In this document: positions 60,299 to 64,000 of the stretch, one piece after another
How the letters are laid out: each line of letters begins with the position of its first letter
Numbering within the stretch: position 1 is the first letter of the stretch
From: Symbiodinium natans
Lineage: Eukaryota; Sar; Dinophyceae; Suessiales; Symbiodiniaceae
Direction: 5' to 3'
Length of the DNA stretch: 64,000 nt
Assembly (NCBI GenBank): GCA_905221605.1
Contig: CAJNDS010000348.1
Coordinates: 62,001-126,000 of the forward strand
Program-made: the position numbers and the translations under genes
The notes under the pieces: generated by a model
Told to the model about the DNA's origin: nothing
What the model saw: the letters and a program-made list of their open reading frames with translations, nothing else
Database searches by the model: none

Positions 60299-61651
60299 TC
60301 AAGCATAGCTCCTGCCAGGCAGAGGCAGCGCCAGCACGTCGTACCAGCAGGCCAACTCCGGGCGGCTCCAGCAAATTTCAAAGCTTTCGTCCCACCAGGA
60401 GCCCGTCAAAGGAATCAAAGACCGACTGCCAAGCAGAAAGCTTTCCTGTTGTCGAGAAGGGTTTAAGTTCGGAGATGGGGTGGCAGAAGGCACATTAGAC
60501 CCAGGGGAAGCAAAACTTCTGACTGGCAGCCGCGTCACGTAGCCGAGGGTCCGGAGCCATTGGACCATGCTCCGCAGCGTTGGTTCGGTGAGGTCCTGCA
60601 CTTTCTTCGCACCCACTGCGCTCACGTGAGACTCCTTGTGCACTCGAAAGAAGTCCCGATTCATCTGTCCGGCCACTTCGAACACAATCGCGGCCACCTC
60701 GCCTCTTTCTAGCAAGCCTTGGGCGCCCGGCAACACTTCCATGTCATGTCCTTCGGTGTCGACTTTAAGAAGAAGGCTTGGCCCCAGCCCCGCTTCCTGG
60801 GCAAAATCGTCGAGGCGCTGGGTTGCCACAGTTGCCACATCCGACAAACGCTCAAAACTGTAGTCTGGGCTGTTGGTCTTGGCCGGGATGTGTCGAGAGA
60901 GCGATGCTTGGTTGGCGGATCCCCGCAAAGAAGCGGTGCCAGTGACATTTGAAGCTGCTCGCTGTTGCCAGCTCACGCACCTGGGCCGAGGGACCGGAAC
61001 AAGGCATGAAGCTTTGCACAAATATGGCGGAAATGCAATGTGGGCTGGGATTCACCCCACGGATCGACTTAGACTCCAATTAGAGTTCTTGGCCCTTTTT
61101 CGGTCTTTGAAAGGTTGAGGGAGCCTCCGCGCGGCACGACGGCCCAGGGCGAGGTCCCGGCGGAGTTTCTGCTCCGCGCGCCGCTGCGTGCGCCGCAGCT
61201 CCTGCGGGAGGGGCTCGAAGGCGTGGATCTGCACTGCAGGGGAGCAGCCGAGGAGCACCGCCATGTCCGCTGCATGGCAGCGGTCCGGGCCTTCGTAGCT
61301 TGCGGCGCCCACGTCGAGCACTGCCAGCTTGGCTTCGGGCAGTGCACGTAGAGCACTGCGACCAAGGTCAGCAAGTGCTTCCAGGACCTTTCGCATGCCG
61401 GCCTGGGCCTGGCCGGACCCACCCCAGAACTCTTCGGGCAGTGATCTTTGCAGGTAGGCGGCATTGCGTTTTCGCCGCCAGAGTGCCACTCGCTGCAGGG
61501 TCGGCAGAAAAGAGGGCCCCCAGCGGGCCTGGCAAAGAGGAGCCCGGGCGACTTCCAGCAGCATTGGCCAGGCCCTGGATGCCGAAGACTCCAGGCGCAG
61601 GCGCAGGCGGCCACAGTTGAGCTGCTCCAGCTGCTCCAGCTTACCCGCCAT
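60299..61651 (-). CDS. FkbM-family methyltransferase-like protein (two exons)
   Basis: Proposed exons: 61651-61056 and 60980-60299 on the minus strand, joined in frame to 425 residues. The start is the ATG at 61651 (MAGKLEQLEQLNCGRL). Residues 111-116 are VLDVGA, the SAM-binding loop, and 143-148 are HAFEPL, the acidic end of strand two. The second exon gives SNVTGTASLRG, a QRLDDFAQE segment and LLKVDTEGHDMEVLPGAQ (269-286), the FkbM signature, followed by VAAIVFEVAG. The family methylates oxygen on sugars, polyketides and other small molecules; no substrate is indicated. The 75-bp intron is GT-AG (GTGAAT to GGCCCAG), with GTG repeated at the start of the next exon. The N-terminal 100 residues and the C-terminal 90 (including SWWDESFEICW) are family-divergent. 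Confidence 0.75.
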
Positions 61652-62490
61652 GAAGGGAGCGACGGTTGCGAAGTTGATCGAGGCTGTGCACCCACTATGA
61701 TCATTCTTCTCTTGTCTCAGAAGCTAAAGCTGGACCCTTCCAACTGTGCATGAGCCACATACCAGTGGAGGCGAAACGAAGGCATTTTGGGAGAATGTGA
61801 TATTGGGCCATGCACCGAAGAAACCTGCATGGAAAAAGCAAGCGGTCGGAGACCGCCACGGAGACAGGCGTTTTCGCCATGCGAGCAAACAATCTACTAC
61901 GAGCAGGCTCCAACGTCTCCAGTCCCACACATTCCCTGAAAAGATGCAAAGGCAAAGTCTGTAGATATCTGTACCTTCACCACGAAATTAGCCATTGACA
62001 ACCTGGGTTAAGGGTCACAATGGGTCCCACATGTGTCCCAAGTCCCTGTGCCTGACACAAGCGGTCAGGGCAGCCAGCTGCTCTTGGTTCTGTCGCGCAT
62101 CTGCCTCGACGTTTCTCATTTTTGCTAACATCTATGCTGAGACATGTTGGGATGCTGTGAGAATCAAGGCCTGCAAGAAATTAGCTCCCGGAAACGTCTG
62201 GCGTACAGGGCGCGCGCACCTCCACCTCTTCGTAGGTCTTGGCCTGCCTCAGTGTCCAAACTTCAAACCCAGGCACAGCACTCCAGGCAGAATGAAAGAG
62301 AATGAAGGTCTATATGAAGTAAGAAAAACTTAAGTCGCTGAAGTCTATGTTAGGCTTCCGACGCTGCCACAGAAGTCTTGCGGCCCTTCTCTTCGTGGAG
62401 ACGTGCCTGGCGCAATTCACAGCTCCAGGTGCTCAATCGCAAGACTGGGCCTATAGGCAAACGGCCTGAAACATCCTGAAAGGCTACCTT
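61652..62490. other. Intergenic, no gene recognised
   Basis: 5' flank of the methyltransferase-like gene. No spliced-leader relic, exon or repeat is supported. Confidence 0.45.
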
Positions 62491-62500
62491 GGCTCTACAC

Positions 62501-62550
62501 CTTTCTACATCTTTCTACATCTTTCTACATCTTTCTACATCTTTCTCCAT
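62501..62550. repeat. 10-bp tandem repeat (CTTTCTACAT), five units
   Basis: Four perfect and one variant CTTTCTACAT units. Confidence 0.95.
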
Positions 62551-62551
62551 C

Positions 62552-62690
62552 CTCCAGCTTTGCCCATCTTTGCGGTCCTCGAGGATGCGTTGCTCCTCCA
62601 TCTGGCCACGCTTCAGCTCGTCCGCCGTCTTGGTTGGCAAGCTCAGGATGAGAGTGGGAAACACGTGTTGCTGATATGGTCCCTGACAAG
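62552..62690 (-). CDS. Possible exon, charged helix
   Basis: The minus frame reads HVFPTLILSLPTKTADELK, then RGQMEEQRILEDRKDGQSW. It has coiled-coil-like charge and is co-oriented with the coiled-coil exons at 63.2-63.9 kb, so it may be a later exon of the same gene. Confidence 0.3.
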
Positions 62691-63229
62691 TGATAGGCAG
62701 AGAAACACAGAGAATCAACTAAATGCTGTGAAACGTGCCGCTGTTGAACGACAGTCATGGGCATGCTACGTGGTTCAAACATCGCGCTCTTGCGTCGGTC
62801 CCGCACTCTTTTTGGAGGCTTTTCTAAGGGCTCACTTCGTGCGTACGGACTTCTGCGGACGCCTACACGTATCTTGACCCAAGAAGGGATCACAGTCAGA
62901 AGCAGAATGAAGCAGAGAGCTGGCCATGGAAATCCGAAATCCGAAATCACCCCCCGTTTTCTTCCCCCCCCTTTTCTTGTGAAAGCTTTGAAAAGGTTTT
63001 TCGGGGGCCGCTTTGGGGCACCTCGTGGCCCAGGCGGGCCGCCGCCGCGCAGAGTCGCTCCTGGCGAAGCCGCTGCTTTCTTGGGCTCCGAGACGGTCTT
63101 TTAAAAAAAAGCAAGTTGAGGGCCAGTTGAGAGGCTTGAGTCGCTTGAGGCATTGGAGAGCTGCAGCTTTCTTAAAAGTGGTGGTGTTTGGATAACTTGA
63201 TGCACAGAAGAGGGGGGGGGGTCTTGCCA

Positions 63230-63960
63230 TTCCTCAGCTGCCGGGGCTTCGGAAGGCGTTGAGTTGAGAAGCGAAGCGGAGCGAAGCGGAGCGAAGCGGA
63301 GCGAAGCGGAGCGAAGCGGAGCGGCTGAGTGACGAGAGAACGGCGACGGCGCCACAGAGCACCTCCATCACCAATGCCTTCAAGAGTTCCTTCCGCCGCT
63401 GGATCTCCTCTGCCTGGACTACGCTCAAGGATTTGAGAGCCAGGAAGCACAGTCACACAGCCAAATCGTCAGTGAAATCGTCAATCATGTCCGGCTGGCA
63501 TGGTATCTGCTCTTCTCCTCCATGCGCGTGAGGTAGCTCTGGAGCGCCAGGATCTCCTTTTGCACACACCCAAAAAATGAAAGAGTCCCTGCCCCCCATC
63601 CTACCCCCGTGGAAGGATGCGGAAGGGACCGGTACATTCAGAGCAGACCGTATACCAGCTTCTGCCATCCTGCGACCCTGCGAACTGTGCCCAAAGATCT
63701 TTTCTCCTCTGTTTCCGGCGTCTTTGGTCACTGCGCTCGGAGGCAAATTCCTCCTGCACAACAGCGCAAAACTTCCATACTTCGGCCAAGTATGCCGCAG
63801 TATGGCGCTTGCCCGTGAGCCAATGCTCTGCCGGCAAGCGGCGTGCACCTGTACAGTTCTAGACTTGCTTGCCTCGGCGCAAGGAAGATGGCAGGTCTTC
63901 AATTCGACTTTCGCAGCACTTCTGAGCCCCTGAAGGAAGACAGAAAAGTTAGCCACACCA
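63230..63960 (-). CDS. Coiled-coil protein exons, probably partial at the right edge
   Basis: Minus-strand segments in order: HWLTGKRHTAAYLAEVWKFC with AVVQEEFASERSDQRRRKQR (63.70-63.84 kb), QKEILALQSYLTRMEEKS (about 63.51-63.57 kb), and QAEEIQRRKELLKALVMEVL (about 63.35-63.42 kb). They are in different frames, consistent with three exons of one helical protein, probably continuing beyond 64 kb. The last segment runs into a 10-bp tandem repeat whose translation (RSASLRFAPL) is probably intronic. No domain is recognised. Confidence 0.45.
63271..63320. repeat. 10-bp tandem repeat (GCGAAGCGGA), five units
   Basis: Five perfect consecutive copies of GCGAAGCGGA on the plus strand. Confidence 0.97.
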
Positions 63961-64000
63961 GGCCAACGCCTGCAATCCAGGGTACTCGCCAGTGGATGGG

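Overview
The window looks like nuclear DNA of a dinoflagellate. The evidence is: sparse genes, the confident ones all on the minus strand; short introns with GA-AG, GC-AG and GT-AG ends; long (CA)n, (GA)n and (TA)n tracts; many decayed GC-rich LINE-type reverse transcriptases; degenerate TTTAGGG telomere-type repeats; and several protein families that I associate with Symbiodinium-like genomes. I see no bacterial operons, ribosome binding sites, CRISPR arrays, rRNA or credible tRNA. The species cannot be named from the sequence alone.

Layout. 1-6.9 kb: gene-poor, with a few weak exon candidates and one copy of a dispersed repeat. 6.9-9.4 kb: a single-exon BTB-like protein. 12.0-13.2 kb: a multi-pass membrane protein. 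15.6-17.7 kb: a three-exon protein with a TIR-like N-terminus and ankyrin repeats. 19.3-21.0 kb: a two-exon TIR-like multi-pass membrane protein. 21.6-29.1 kb: a mobile-element graveyard. It holds two tandem R2-like 3' ends, another R2-like remnant split by a LINE fragment with a 12-bp target duplication, two more RT fragments, a 77-bp hairpin satellite and an interstitial telomere-like tract. 29.1-44.4 kb: very gene-poor, with isolated exon candidates, one containing a possible F5/8 type C motif. 44.4-48.8 kb: a membrane protein, then a gene of at least six exons ending in a sulfotransferase-like domain. 52.3-53.2 kb: a UbiA prenyltransferase. 53.3-60.3 kb: exon candidates and very long (CA)n arrays. 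60.3-61.7 kb: a two-exon FkbM-type methyltransferase. 63.2-64 kb: coiled-coil exons of a gene that probably runs off the right edge.

The most interesting observation concerns the three introns in the two neighbouring TIR-like genes. Each looks like a small inserted DNA element. Each is 115-125 bp, has terminal inverted repeats (outer motif C-T/C-N-G-G) and is flanked by a 4-bp direct repeat (GAGA, GAAA or GTCA) whose upstream copy supplies the splice donor. Removing the three introns gives uninterrupted reading frames of 629 and 529 codons. In one gene the intron splits the codon of the glutamate in the WCxxE motif, and in the other it lies just upstream of that motif. This is the best candidate here for something poorly described: introner-type transposons that make introns inside a pair of putative TIR-domain genes.

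Exon boundaries are inferred from reading frame, family motifs and splice dinucleotides only. No transcript data or searches were available. Family names rest on motif recognition.
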